Shown: positions 26,464 through 35,352 of the stretch, one piece after another
Position numbering within the stretch: position 1 is the stretch's first letter
Layout of the letters: each line of letters opens with the position of its first letter
Assembly (NCBI RefSeq): GCF_000157915.1
Contig: NZ_EQ973647.1
Location: 62,976-110,776, forward strand
Direction: 5' to 3'
DNA length: 47,801 nt
Origin: Phocaeicola coprophilus DSM 18228 = JCM 13818
GTDB taxonomy: Bacteria; Bacteroidota; Bacteroidia; Bacteroidales; Bacteroidaceae
Notes under the pieces: model-generated
What the model was told of the DNA's origin: nothing
The model's database searches: none
Seen by the model: only the letters and a program-made list of their open reading frames with translations
Program-made: the position numbers and the translations under genes

Positions 26464-27555
26464 TTAAAAGGTTCGTAAAAGTCCAAAAAGCTTCCTGCGG
26501 TGCGTAGCGGCAGGAGAAACGGATGTTGCCAAGGAAAGACCGGAAAGTATGAAACTTGCTGCTCCATTTGTTTCGGCAGTATTCCTGCGTTGTGCGTGGT
26601 ATAAACCGAAGTTTCCTCCCCGTAGAATAATTTCCAGCAGCGGTTCCGGAGAAACAGTCTTTTCCGGATAGGGGAGACTGGAAGCAGGCAGCCCCAGCTG
26701 TTTCACCAGAAAGGTATGAAGCAGACTGTTCCACCGGATGATTCCTGCTTTACGGCAGAGGTCATACAGGGCCTTGCCGTCAGTTTCCGTTTGCAGGCAA
26801 TGATAGGCACGTGCCAGGTCGCATAGCTGACGCAGACCGATTCCCCATCCGAAAGCATGCTTCATGATGTGCGTATTGAGCAGAACCAGATTCAGCAAAG
26901 GAGAGGGAATGGTTATCTCGGTTGGGTTTCCCGGTAGTCTGAAGCTTGTCAGATTGGCGGGATCCTGTTCCTGTTTATACAAGTATTTTCGAATGAACGG
27001 ACTGTGCAGGTCGGTCAGACGCGTATGATGTTCTACGTTGACTCCTTTCCAATAATAGCAGAGACTGTCATCGGCTTTGGGAGAAACACGGCATCCCATC
27101 TGGCTGACCAGTGAAGCAGCCTGACGGCTTTCTTCCTTGTCGGAAAAATAAAAGTCAATATCCCCACATTCCCGCAGCAGCGGTTTTTCGTAAAAACGGG
27201 CGATTCCTTGTCCTTTCTGCAGAACGGGGTGCAGACCGTTGGTGTGAAACAGTCCGTAAAGTTCGGTCAGTACCCGGTTCATCCGGAGATTGGCTCTTTC
27301 GATCCGGTCAATGGTTGCCACCCAATGAAGCAGTTGCTGTTCGGGTGGAAGCAGTTCGTCCGGAAGCTGGCACAATCCCTGATAGACGAGGCCGGTGACT
27401 GTCTGACGCTGTGCCAGATTGAAAATCCTTTCCCAGCTTTCTGATGATCTGGGAAACAGGGAAAGATTTTCAGGAACTTTCTCCCAAAGTCCGGCACGCA
27501 CCAGTATGAACAGGACCTCGGTGTCTTCTAATCGATCAGTCCGTACGCTTTCCAT
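26464..27555 (-). CDS. Nucleotidyltransferase family protein (NTP_transf_5-like)
   Basis: The 363-residue protein matches the family of putative nucleotidyltransferases with the motif KGQGIARFYEKP, followed by ECGDIDFYF (about 118-140), where the Asp-x-Asp pair would bind metal as in the polymerase-beta superfamily. A downstream VEHHTRL segment near 173-180 is also family-typical. Its start overlaps the PqqD-like gene by 28 bases, so it is co-translated with it. In other bacteria this family sits beside PqqD-like and HprK-like proteins, and in some lasso-peptide clusters it tailors the peptide with nucleotide-derived groups. Here the target could be a peptide or a polysaccharide-linked molecule; not decided by the sequence. 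Confidence 0.85.
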   Translation of the reverse strand: MESVRTDRLEDTEVLFILVRAGLWEKVPENLSLFPRSSESWERIFNLAQRQTVTGLVYQGLCQLPDELLPPEQQLLHWVATIDRIERANLRMNRVLTELYGLFHTNGLHPVLQKGQGIARFYEKPLLRECGDIDFYFSDKEESRQAASLVSQMGCRVSPKADDSLCYYWKGVNVEHHTRLTDLHSPFIRKYLYKQEQDPANLTSFRLPGNPTEITIPSPLLNLVLLNTHIMKHAFGWGIGLRQLCDLARAYHCLQTETDGKALYDLCRKAGIIRWNSLLHTFLVKQLGLPASSLPYPEKTVSPEPLLEIILRGGNFGLYHAQRRNTAETNGAASFILSGLSLATSVSPAATHRRKLFGLLRTF

Positions 27556-27794
27556 TGAGCCAATTGTTTTTTTACATCTTGAAGTGCTGTTTCACGGTCG
27601 ACTTCATATATTTCGCACAGCCAGTCAGCCAGTTCTTCCGGAGCAGTTGTTCCTTGAATCATCTGCTGCCATAATCCGGCAGCTGTTTCGTTCAGTGTGA
27701 AAACATCGGACAAGTCAACATTCTCCTGACGGGTGTTTACGATCATGTATTGCCGTCCGATTTTGCGAAGTCGCAGGTTGGATTTAGGTTTCAT
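27528..27794 (-). CDS. PqqD-like peptide-binding protein (RiPP recognition element fold)
   Basis: The 88-residue protein has the PqqD winged-helix pattern: RLRKIGRQYMIVN at the start, VDLSDVFTLNETAAGLWQQM (about 26-45) and a final helix with EVDRETALQDVKKQLAQW (about 64-81). PqqD-like proteins bind leader peptides and present them to modifying enzymes. It heads a tight trio with the nucleotidyltransferase and the HprK-like kinase (28-base overlap, then 16-base gap) and lies 42 bases after the initiating sugar transferase gene. Its presence in a capsule operon suggests that a peptide partner exists in or near the operon; the 57-residue protein at 22082-22255 is one candidate. Confidence 0.85.
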   Translation of the reverse strand: MKPKSNLRLRKIGRQYMIVNTRQENVDLSDVFTLNETAAGLWQQMIQGTTAPEELADWLCEIYEVDRETALQDVKKQLAQWKAYGLID

Positions 27795-27836
27795 CTTTGT
27801 CTGGTTTTTGTTAGTAGGTTCCCTTTCGGGACAGGT

Positions 27837-28508
27837 TCAAAACTTTTTTCCGGAGAGGATGGACAGAACGGTCAGAAAAATGATCTTCGTATCCAGCCAT
27901 AAGGTATGATGGGCCAGGTAGTCAAGATCCATTCTTAGCCGTCGTAACATCTTTTCCATGTTGTCGGTATATCCGTTGTAGAGGGTTGCAGGCGAAAACA
28001 GTCCCGGACGTAATTGATAAAGCAATTCGTAATCAGGATTGATCGCCTTGATCTGTTCTACAAAATATTTCCGTTCCGGACGAGGACCGACAAAACTCAT
28101 ATCCCCTTTGAGGACATTCCAGAGTTGGGGCAATTCGTCCAGATGGTGTTCACGCAGGAAACGTCCGACCCGTGTCAGGCGTTTGTCTCCCTGGCAGCAG
28201 AGAGCTGGTTTTCCGTCAGCTTCAGCCGATTCTTTCATCGAACGGAATTTATAGAGGATGAAGGGTTTACCCTGATATCCAATCCGTTCCTGGCTGAAAA
28301 TAACCTTACCGCCGTTTTCTATTTTTATGACCAGATAAATGAGAAGGAAAAGCGGTGAAAAAACAATCATTCCTGTAATACTTCCCAAAATGTCCAGTCC
28401 CCGTTTGATGCGGTTGATGGCTGGCGACATCATATCCCGACATTTTTTGTTGTCTTTGATCATTTCGGCTTCTGACATAGACATGATTTTTAGTTTGGTA
28501 TCATTCAT
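27837..28508 (-). CDS. Undecaprenyl-phosphate sugar-phosphate transferase (initiating glycosyltransferase)
   Basis: This enzyme starts repeat-unit synthesis by moving a sugar-1-phosphate to undecaprenyl phosphate at the inner membrane. It has 223 residues, with one hydrophobic segment (about 42-63) and the bacterial sugar transferase domain: the IFSQERIGYQGKPF and LYKFRSM motifs (about 70-91) and the DELPQLWNVLKGDMSFVGPR block (about 124-143). It is the minimal form, without the extra N-terminal helices of full-length WbaP/WcaJ. The start overlaps the upstream GT4 stop by 4 bases (ATGA). The sugar is not predictable with confidence. Confidence 0.93.
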   Translation of the reverse strand: MNDTKLKIMSMSEAEMIKDNKKCRDMMSPAINRIKRGLDILGSITGMIVFSPLFLLIYLVIKIENGGKVIFSQERIGYQGKPFILYKFRSMKESAEADGKPALCCQGDKRLTRVGRFLREHHLDELPQLWNVLKGDMSFVGPRPERKYFVEQIKAINPDYELLYQLRPGLFSPATLYNGYTDNMEKMLRRLRMDLDYLAHHTLWLDTKIIFLTVLSILSGKKF

Positions 28509-29626
28509 AGGCTTTCATAGATTTTGAGACATTGATCAATCATCTTTTTCTGAGTAAATAGATTTTGAAAACGTTTTCCGGCATTCTCTGCATATTTCCG
28601 ATAAGTGTTTTCATCGTGAGTCAGAGTCTGAATCGCTTCTGCCAGTTCACGGGCATTTTCAGGAGCTACGTTCAGGCCGGACTCTCCATGTGCATTGACC
28701 CAGGAAACCCCAGACTGAGGAATGCGGGTGGCTATCAAAGGTTTGCTGCATGACATGGCTTCTATTTGTACGATGCCGAACGCTTCGGTCTTCTGGATAC
28801 TGCTCAGGCAAAAAACTTTGCAGGCACCATAATAAGCCGGAAGGTCTTCGTCGCTGATCCGTCCCAAAAGTTTCACTTTGTCCTGTACTCCCAGAGTTGC
28901 TATTTCGTTTTCCAGTTCATCTTTCAGTTCACCGGTTCCTCCGATCAGTATCACATACCTGTCGTCCAGATAGCGGGCTGCTTCTATCAGGTACCGGTAT
29001 CCTTTGTAGGTGACGAGTCTTCCCAGTGAGAAAACAATGTTTTTCCCCTGATAACGCTGAAGAATGCTTTCTACGGCTTCAGGTGAAGGTTTCATGGCTT
29101 CTACACCAATAGGCAGGCAGACCGTTTTCTCCTGTACCTCTTTCAGATACGGTGATTCCTGGAGATATACCGGTGTTGTTCCTACAATCTTGTCTGCTCT
29201 TTTCAGCAACCAGTTCTGTAACGGCTTGTAAAATCGGAGCAGCATTTTCTGTTTCTGGATGTCGCTGTGCCAGTGAAGGACAACTTTCCCCTTGTAACCC
29301 GAGCAATATAACGCCAGACAGGCCATGGGGTCTGGATGGTGTACATGGATTACCGAATAGTTCCGGCTTATTTTTCTTAAGGTCAGAATCATAGCCGGTG
29401 AGATCATTGTTGCGGCGATTTTAGCCCATGAAGGACTTCCAATCAGTCTGGCATGTTCGTTGAGGGGGATAATCTGGCTATCCCCTTTGTCCAGTGCACA
29501 CAACATATCACAATCAACCTTCCGCGCGGATAGACCGAGCATCAGGTCGTACATTACTTTTTCTACACCGCCTCTGATCGGGTAGAATTTTCCCAATTGC
29601 AAGATTTTCAGATCTTCTTTTTTCAT
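28505..29626 (-). CDS. GT4-family glycosyltransferase
   Basis: This cytoplasmic transferase builds the lipid-linked repeat unit. The 373-residue protein has a GT-B fold: an N-terminal glycine-rich loop (GKFYPIRGGVEKVMYDL, about 12-28) and a C-terminal sugar-nucleotide site with VFSLGRLVTYKGYRYLIEAA (about 194-213) and the EAFGIVQIEAMSCSKPLIAT block (about 284-303) containing the E-x7-E motif. Its 3' end overlaps the initiating transferase by 4 bases. Donor and acceptor are not known. Confidence 0.92.
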   Translation of the reverse strand: MKKEDLKILQLGKFYPIRGGVEKVMYDLMLGLSARKVDCDMLCALDKGDSQIIPLNEHARLIGSPSWAKIAATMISPAMILTLRKISRNYSVIHVHHPDPMACLALYCSGYKGKVVLHWHSDIQKQKMLLRFYKPLQNWLLKRADKIVGTTPVYLQESPYLKEVQEKTVCLPIGVEAMKPSPEAVESILQRYQGKNIVFSLGRLVTYKGYRYLIEAARYLDDRYVILIGGTGELKDELENEIATLGVQDKVKLLGRISDEDLPAYYGACKVFCLSSIQKTEAFGIVQIEAMSCSKPLIATRIPQSGVSWVNAHGESGLNVAPENARELAEAIQTLTHDENTYRKYAENAGKRFQNLFTQKKMIDQCLKIYESL

Positions 29627-29653
29627 AGCTTGAGGATCATTTGCCTGGAATAC

Positions 29654-30976
29654 TTACTGTTTATACGTCGTCTTCTGTTCCTGTATCAGTTTCTTGTGCA
29701 GAATGATGGCATCCGGATAATTTCTGCGGATATATCCGCCAATGCTGTTATATACCAGTCCGAGACGAGTTGCGATGGATTTCAAATCTTCCGTCGTTGT
29801 CTGATACAGTTCTATTGCTTTCTTGTATTTCTTTTCACTTCGGCACATCGTACGTTTTCCCTGTTCATTCTGTCCCATTCCTACGATACTGATCAGTTCC
29901 GGTTCGTATTTATGCAGGTATTGGCGGAAACTTTCCGGTTGCAGGTTGAACTCATTGGCTACCTGAGCAATGGAACGTGGATTCTGTTTGATGCTGTTAA
30001 TTGCATCCTGATATTTGAGTGAGGTACGTTTGGTACGGTTTCTGGCTTTTCTCAAGTCTTTCGGACTTTGGCTTTCATCGGTTATTCCCAGATGATCCAG
30101 TACCAGATTTTTGTGCCATTTATGCAGATAAAACCGGAATCCTTCCGTAGTTACTCCTGTCTGATCTGCAATTTCTTTCAGAGTCAGTACTGTATTTTTG
30201 TACAGGGTAAGTGCTTCTGCGTATTTATTGATTGTTTGGGCGGAAGGTTCATATTTCCGTCCGTTTCCCAGGAGTCCTCCTCTTTTTTTATACTTTTCTT
30301 CTTTCGCCCGTTTACGCATGGCTCTTTTTTGCTGAAGCACGTCTTTGTGATAAAAACGTAAATGTTGCATCAGGCCACTTTCGGAGACTTTGAATTTATC
30401 GGCAATTTCCGGTATCGTCATTTCCGTTGTACGGTAAAGTTCAACCGCATCCGTGTATTGCTGGACGCAGGAAGGGCGTGCCCCCCGGGGAATATTGTCA
30501 TTGATACCCAGCCGTTCACGTATCTTTTGTCGCCGGGAAAGAATTTCCTCATAATGTATTCTCATGAAATTGGCCAGTGCAGTACCATTCAGGCCGAATT
30601 TGCGGGCCACCTGTGAAATATTCAAGTCGATGTATTTCATCATGTCGCAAGCCTCTACTGCTGCTTTGTATCTTTCGTGAGACACACGGTTTTGTTTCCC
30701 GGTTGAATAGATTTTAATCGACTGCAAGTCTTCACTTTCCACTGGTATCTGATGCCGTTGCAGAACCAGTTCCCGCCAGTAACGGCGTAAGTAATTTCCC
30801 AAAGCACCGGGAGTAACTCCACAACGTAGGGCTATAATTCTTGTTGACAATGTGGTGTCAGCATACAATGTTACAGCCTTTTCGTATTTACAGTGAAGCG
30901 CATGCCGTTTTTTCAGCAATGCTCTTTCCTTGGCCGGGAGTTTTTCAATCTCGTCCAAATTCAGTTTGTTTTCCAT
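29654..30976 (-). CDS. Protein of six tandem helix-turn-helix-like repeats
   Basis: The 440-residue protein is built almost entirely from six related units starting at about residues 31, 103, 174, 252, 322 and 384. Each unit has the pattern Y-x2-A-(V/I)-x-L-Y, a short turn, then (L/I)-x2-(I/V)-A-x3-G-(V/L)-x3-(G/S) and a Y-L-(R/H)-x-(Y/W) helix, which looks like a homeodomain-type helix-turn-helix. Basic linkers separate them. There is no enzyme motif, signal peptide or membrane helix. It sits inside the polysaccharide operon between two GT4 genes (3 bases after one stop, 27 before the next start). It probably binds DNA, perhaps a long or repeated site, or acts as a capsule regulator. I do not recognise a characterised homologue. 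Confidence 0.8.
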   Translation of the reverse strand: MENKLNLDEIEKLPAKERALLKKRHALHCKYEKAVTLYADTTLSTRIIALRCGVTPGALGNYLRRYWRELVLQRHQIPVESEDLQSIKIYSTGKQNRVSHERYKAAVEACDMMKYIDLNISQVARKFGLNGTALANFMRIHYEEILSRRQKIRERLGINDNIPRGARPSCVQQYTDAVELYRTTEMTIPEIADKFKVSESGLMQHLRFYHKDVLQQKRAMRKRAKEEKYKKRGGLLGNGRKYEPSAQTINKYAEALTLYKNTVLTLKEIADQTGVTTEGFRFYLHKWHKNLVLDHLGITDESQSPKDLRKARNRTKRTSLKYQDAINSIKQNPRSIAQVANEFNLQPESFRQYLHKYEPELISIVGMGQNEQGKRTMCRSEKKYKKAIELYQTTTEDLKSIATRLGLVYNSIGGYIRRNYPDAIILHKKLIQEQKTTYKQ

Positions 30977-30979
30977 GGT

Positions 30980-32230
30980 TTAAATATTGGCTGACGGATT
31001 CCTTTCTGTCAGCTTGTCGTATAAGTCCAGATAATCCTGATAGCGGTCTTCTTTCCGGAAGTTTTCCAAAGCATATGTTCTGCAAGGCTGCTGATAGTAA
31101 GCCTTTCCCCGTTGACTGATCAGGCGGGCTGCCTCCAGCATTTCTTTCACGTTTCCCTGAGGCACGATGAAACCAGTCTGATCCGTGATGGCTTCAATAC
31201 TTCCACCTGTGCGATATGTTACGACCGGTGTGCCACAGGCAATTGCTTCCAGATTGACGGTCGGGTAATTGTCCTGCCACGTCGGGTTGATGAATGCATC
31301 AGCTGCAGCATATAGTTCTGCCAGCTGGTGAATATTTTCCGTACGTGGAATGCCCAGCATGTTTTTTTTAAGTTTTTTCTGTTGTTCCGGCCGGACTCCT
31401 ACTAAAACAAGCATTTCATCAGGATGTAAAAGGTCGGTCATTTGAATACAATCATCAAATCCTTTTTCCCGGCTCCAGATACTGGCCACACCAAGCAGAA
31501 TGTGTTTTCCGTTCAATCCATATTTCTGCTTAACCTGTTCCGGATTATAAATATTGAATATATTGGTATTGATTCCGTTATGAATCACATGAAACTGATT
31601 GTTTCGGAAGAAAGAATGCTGCATTTCTTCCCGGATCCATTCAGAGACCGGAACAATGGTCAGCTGATCCAGGGGTAGGGAAGTAAAAGCCTGTTTCTTG
31701 TCTTCATAATTTTGATGTGACCGGTCAATTAGCCAGCTTGCAGGAAACTCCTTCTTTTGTGGGCAATGTCCACATCCTGTTTGCCATTTATTACATCCGG
31801 CATACGAGTAGTAATAACAGTGTCCGGTATACAGCCAGCAGTCGTGAACAGTCCAGATCACCGGGATATTACTTTGGGCCAGGAAATCAAACAAGATCTG
31901 ATAGTTGAGGAAATAGCCGTGAATATTGTGGATATGAATCACGTCCGGTTTCAACTCCTGAATCTGTTTCACAAATAGTCGGGTAGCCTCGTTCGAAGCC
32001 AGTCCGTGCCGGTCAAACAGTCGGGTCTCCAAGCCATGCCAGATTGTACTCCATTTATTTCCGACCGGAATCACTTCCGACTGGCATGACTTGATTCCGT
32101 CACGTCCTTTGCTGTATGCTATGCAGCTTCTCCATCCGTGTTGCATAGCCAGTTCTCCGATTTCCTGCATAATACGTCCGGTTGACGTATTGACTCTCAG
32201 AACCGGATTAATCTGTAAAAGCGTTTTCAT
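30980..32230 (-). CDS. GT4-family glycosyltransferase
   Basis: The 416-residue GT-B enzyme begins at the ATG at 32230, which shares a base with the preceding stop (TAATG). An open extension to 32263 is rejected. The N-terminal lobe has NTSTGRIMQEIGELA (about 14-28) and a Cys/His-rich GHCYYYSYAGCNKW region (about 136-149). The C-terminal lobe shows GVASIWSREKGFDDCIQ (about 247-263) and the NPTWQDNYPTVNLEAIACGTP block (about 323-343). The cysteine cluster (W-x-T-G-C-G-H-C, about 149-156) is seen in a subgroup of GT4 enzymes and could bind a metal; that is inference. Donor unknown. Confidence 0.92.
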   Translation of the reverse strand: MKTLLQINPVLRVNTSTGRIMQEIGELAMQHGWRSCIAYSKGRDGIKSCQSEVIPVGNKWSTIWHGLETRLFDRHGLASNEATRLFVKQIQELKPDVIHIHNIHGYFLNYQILFDFLAQSNIPVIWTVHDCWLYTGHCYYYSYAGCNKWQTGCGHCPQKKEFPASWLIDRSHQNYEDKKQAFTSLPLDQLTIVPVSEWIREEMQHSFFRNNQFHVIHNGINTNIFNIYNPEQVKQKYGLNGKHILLGVASIWSREKGFDDCIQMTDLLHPDEMLVLVGVRPEQQKKLKKNMLGIPRTENIHQLAELYAAADAFINPTWQDNYPTVNLEAIACGTPVVTYRTGGSIEAITDQTGFIVPQGNVKEMLEAARLISQRGKAYYQQPCRTYALENFRKEDRYQDYLDLYDKLTERNPSANI

Positions 32231-33366
32231 TAATGGGTTAAAGCAGTGAACAAGCGCATCCATTTGTCCATAACGGCCTGTTCAGAATAAGTTGCAACGA
32301 CTTTTCGGGCGTTTTGAGAAAGCATTTTCCGATATTCTGTATCTTCCATTACTTCCATCATTGCGTGAGCTAGCTTTTCTATGTCTCCATTGGGAACGAG
32401 TAATCCATTCTCTCCCTGTCGGATAATATCTTTCGGACCACATTTAAAATCAAATGAAACGACCGGCAGTCCGCAAGCCATCGCTTCGATCATTACCATA
32501 GGAAATCCTTCATAATTGGAACTCATCACCAGCATGGAACTCTGGATGTATTCATTCCCGATTTGTTTAGTAGGTTTGTTTATCCGTACAGACTTTTGCA
32601 ATCCTTTTTCTTCAATCATTTGTTGAAGCATTTCCTGCCATTCTCCCTGACCGAAAATATCCAGGTTCCAGTCAGCAAACTTTTTAGAATGCTGTATCAG
32701 CTGCCAGGCTTCAATCAGACGGTCAAATCCTTTCTGATAATCCAGTCTTCCTACGGCAATTACCCTCTTTCCCGTTACGTCTGAATAATGTTCACTTACA
32801 TGCATTGCAGCATTGGGGATAACTTCCATATTAGGCAATTTCCCCCAGTATTCCCAGTCTTCATTAGTCAGTACAACAAATTTGTCGAATCGGCGGACGA
32901 TTCGTTCGTCCTGCCGGGTACGCCATTTATCAATCCATCCTAATATTCCTTTTCGGTTGTATTGCAAGCGGAAAAACTTGCAGTAATGTAATTCCAGAAC
33001 CTTCTTGCTGCCATCCTTGATGGAAGGGATGAAAGATGATTCAGAAGGGTAGAGGGATATGACAATATCTGCTTTTTCTTGTTGAAGTAATGCCGTCAGT
33101 TTCTGTTTATGTACCTTTCTTTTACGAAGATATCCGGTGATCTTTTTCCATGCACCTTTTTCATTATCGTCTGAATAGTTTATGCCCAGATCTGTCATCC
33201 GTACATTGGGAGGAAACGGATAGAAGGGAGGTCTCTGATGCTGGTCGGTAGTAACAATGGAAACTTCCCAGCCCGGAATCCGGGAAAGATAAGTAACCTT
33301 GTTCAGGAGGACACGCTCCATACCTCCGGGGTTGTATGTGGAATGGGTGCAATAGATGAGTTTCAT
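32230..33366 (-). CDS. GT4-family glycosyltransferase
   Basis: The 378-residue GT-B enzyme has an N-terminal GGMERVLLNKV loop (about 14-24) and a C-terminal donor site with VIAVGRLDYQKGFDRLIEAW (about 198-217) and the NYEGFPMVMIEAMACGLPVV block (about 285-304). It resembles GT4 enzymes that add N-acetylhexosamine or galactose residues, but the donor cannot be fixed. It is linked to the next gene by a TAATG overlap, and 36 bases separate it from the upstream acyltransferase. This is where the base composition shifts to the more A/T-rich cassette upstream in transcription. Confidence 0.92.
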   Translation of the reverse strand: MKLIYCTHSTYNPGGMERVLLNKVTYLSRIPGWEVSIVTTDQHQRPPFYPFPPNVRMTDLGINYSDDNEKGAWKKITGYLRKRKVHKQKLTALLQQEKADIVISLYPSESSFIPSIKDGSKKVLELHYCKFFRLQYNRKGILGWIDKWRTRQDERIVRRFDKFVVLTNEDWEYWGKLPNMEVIPNAAMHVSEHYSDVTGKRVIAVGRLDYQKGFDRLIEAWQLIQHSKKFADWNLDIFGQGEWQEMLQQMIEEKGLQKSVRINKPTKQIGNEYIQSSMLVMSSNYEGFPMVMIEAMACGLPVVSFDFKCGPKDIIRQGENGLLVPNGDIEKLAHAMMEVMEDTEYRKMLSQNARKVVATYSEQAVMDKWMRLFTALTH

Positions 33367-33402
33367 AGAATTTAAATGGCTATCTAAATTTATGGGAGGT
33401 AT

Positions 33403-34011
33403 TCATTCGGAAATTCGTTTTATGACCTTAGCGGGATTTCCACCAGCAATACAATCAGCAGGAATACTTTTGGTTACAACAGAGCCAGCAGCAATAATAC
33501 TCCGTGCACCAATAGTAACCCCTTTTAGAATAAGGCAATTCATACCGATAAATACATCATCTTCAATGACTACCGGAGATGAAACTCCCCAATCGGTAGA
33601 AGGGCTTCTACGCAATTTAAAATCCATATTGTGCGCATCTGTATCGATAATGATACAATTACCACCAATTTTTACATGATTCCCGATAGTAATCTTTTTA
33701 TGTGTCCAAAGCACTGCACTACTCATTCCCACATTATTGCCAATTGTAATACATGCATCATGAGTAGCGTAAATCATTCCTCTCCGATTTGCACACAGTG
33801 CATTCACTCCCCATCCGGATGAAAAATACAGATTATCTCCAATTTTTACTTTGGCTGATGGAAAAAGATGTACATAAAGTTTTCCATGTATGACACAATG
33901 ACGTCCGCATTGTACTCCATACATTTTAAGTCGCAACAGATTATAATAGGAACTGATGCGATTTCTTACTCTTTTAAAAAAACGAACTATTTGTCTAACA
34001 GCTTTACTCAT
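33403..34011 (-). CDS. Left-handed beta-helix acyltransferase (probable sugar O-acetyltransferase)
   Basis: From the ATG at 34011 it has 202 residues, with hexapeptide-repeat left-handed beta-helix rungs from about residue 60 to 195. The ISSAVLWTHKKITIGN and IDTDAHNMDF segments and the GMNCLILKGVTIGARSIIAAGSVVTKSIP block are typical of serine- and sugar-acetyltransferases of the WcaF/LbH group. The start overlaps the wzy stop by 8 bases (ATGAGTAA). It probably acetylates a sugar of the repeat unit using acetyl-CoA. Confidence 0.9.
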   Translation of the reverse strand: MSKAVRQIVRFFKRVRNRISSYYNLLRLKMYGVQCGRHCVIHGKLYVHLFPSAKVKIGDNLYFSSGWGVNALCANRRGMIYATHDACITIGNNVGMSSAVLWTHKKITIGNHVKIGGNCIIIDTDAHNMDFKLRRSPSTDWGVSSPVVIEDDVFIGMNCLILKGVTIGARSIIAAGSVVTKSIPADCIAGGNPAKVIKRISE

Positions 34012-35317
34012 TTTCAAGAATATTATCAGTTTGCACATCATCTTTTTTACTCAATACAAGGAAGATAGCAAAGACCAAAAAGATATCAGTAGACACTTTA
34101 AACCATCCGATATAATTTACTAATAATATCATTAAAAACATCATCTTATAGTTTTTAAACCGATGTATACATGCCCATGCAGATTTCCACATAAAAAATA
34201 CAAATACAAAAGTCCCGACTAATCCAAAGTAAAAGATATAGCGTAAATAACCGATATCTGTCCCTTTATAATATCCATGATATATAGGACCCGTATAATA
34301 TGGGTCGAAAAAAGATAAAGTCTTATCCATAGGATTTGCTGCATATCCATCTCCAATCAACCAAGTAACCCAATTATCAGGAAAGACCACCATATGCTCT
34401 AATAAAATATCATTCGAACTGGTCTGCCACTCACCTGTTTCCCACAAACTAAAGAAGCCTTCAAATCCAAAGCGTATATTTTTATAAAAGGTATCATTGG
34501 CAAAATACAAATAGATAAATACAGGGATTATCACACATAAGATACCTCCTAACCAAAACCAAAGTTTCTGATTCTTTATATTTTGCTTCAAACTCAAAAG
34601 ATTAGTAGAATATATCCAATATACTAATGCAAGTCCTACTCCTACCGTAGTGGTACGAGACATCATATTCCCAATGATCGCAATTATCAAAAAAGAAATA
34701 AGATAGGTCACCACTTGTTTGTGCGACAACTCTTCTGCTTTCGACAAGATATAACCAATCATGACAACGACTGCGGAAAAACGTAATCCAGCCACATCCA
34801 AAGCCGCACCAATTCCCGACAAACGTGCCTCTTTGGTATTTCCCATAAACGCTTCTCCTCCCACAAAACTATCTACCCATGCCTGTAAAGGTGGATATAC
34901 ATCTTTAGTCCACGCAATCAAACACTGAATTACACATACCGCTATCAGTTGATTACAGACCAAACGCACATTAACATAACCATAGGCCGTATCGAGCCAC
35001 CGCACTACAGTATAAGCTCCTCCCATCCATACCCACATGGAAACAAAATAGGTCAGGAACGAAGCATCCGGAGTATTATTAATGGTCATTGTCAATAAAC
35101 TAATTAATGATATGCCCAAGGCTAACAATGACAATACAAAGAAATTCTTGTTTATACCGGCATCCCTTCTTTGTGCCAAACGTTTTCCCAAAATCAATAA
35201 CCCAATACCCGCCAATGCCATTTTAGTATTCATTCCCGGCAAAAAAACAGTTTCAATTGGGAAAAAATAAAAAGAAGTTAGGATAACCGATATAATATGA
35301 ACCAAATACTTATACAT
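34004..35317 (-). CDS. wzy: Wzy-like polysaccharide polymerase
   Basis: The 437-residue protein is almost wholly hydrophobic, with about ten or more membrane segments and a larger periplasmic loop (about 275-345), the layout of O-antigen and capsule polymerases. No enzyme motif is diagnostic in this family. The identification rests on topology, its place among transferase genes and the presence of a single flippase elsewhere in the operon. It should join lipid-linked repeat units in the periplasm. It is in the A/T-rich part of the locus, as expected for a serotype-specific gene. Confidence 0.85.
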   Translation of the reverse strand: MYKYLVHIISVILTSFYFFPIETVFLPGMNTKMALAGIGLLILGKRLAQRRDAGINKNFFVLSLLALGISLISLLTMTINNTPDASFLTYFVSMWVWMGGAYTVVRWLDTAYGYVNVRLVCNQLIAVCVIQCLIAWTKDVYPPLQAWVDSFVGGEAFMGNTKEARLSGIGAALDVAGLRFSAVVVMIGYILSKAEELSHKQVVTYLISFLIIAIIGNMMSRTTTVGVGLALVYWIYSTNLLSLKQNIKNQKLWFWLGGILCVIIPVFIYLYFANDTFYKNIRFGFEGFFSLWETGEWQTSSNDILLEHMVVFPDNWVTWLIGDGYAANPMDKTLSFFDPYYTGPIYHGYYKGTDIGYLRYIFYFGLVGTFVFVFFMWKSAWACIHRFKNYKMMFLMILLVNYIGWFKVSTDIFLVFAIFLVLSKKDDVQTDNILENE

Positions 35318-35352
35318 AAGTTTGAGTCAGCAAATTTATAAGTTTATAAATT

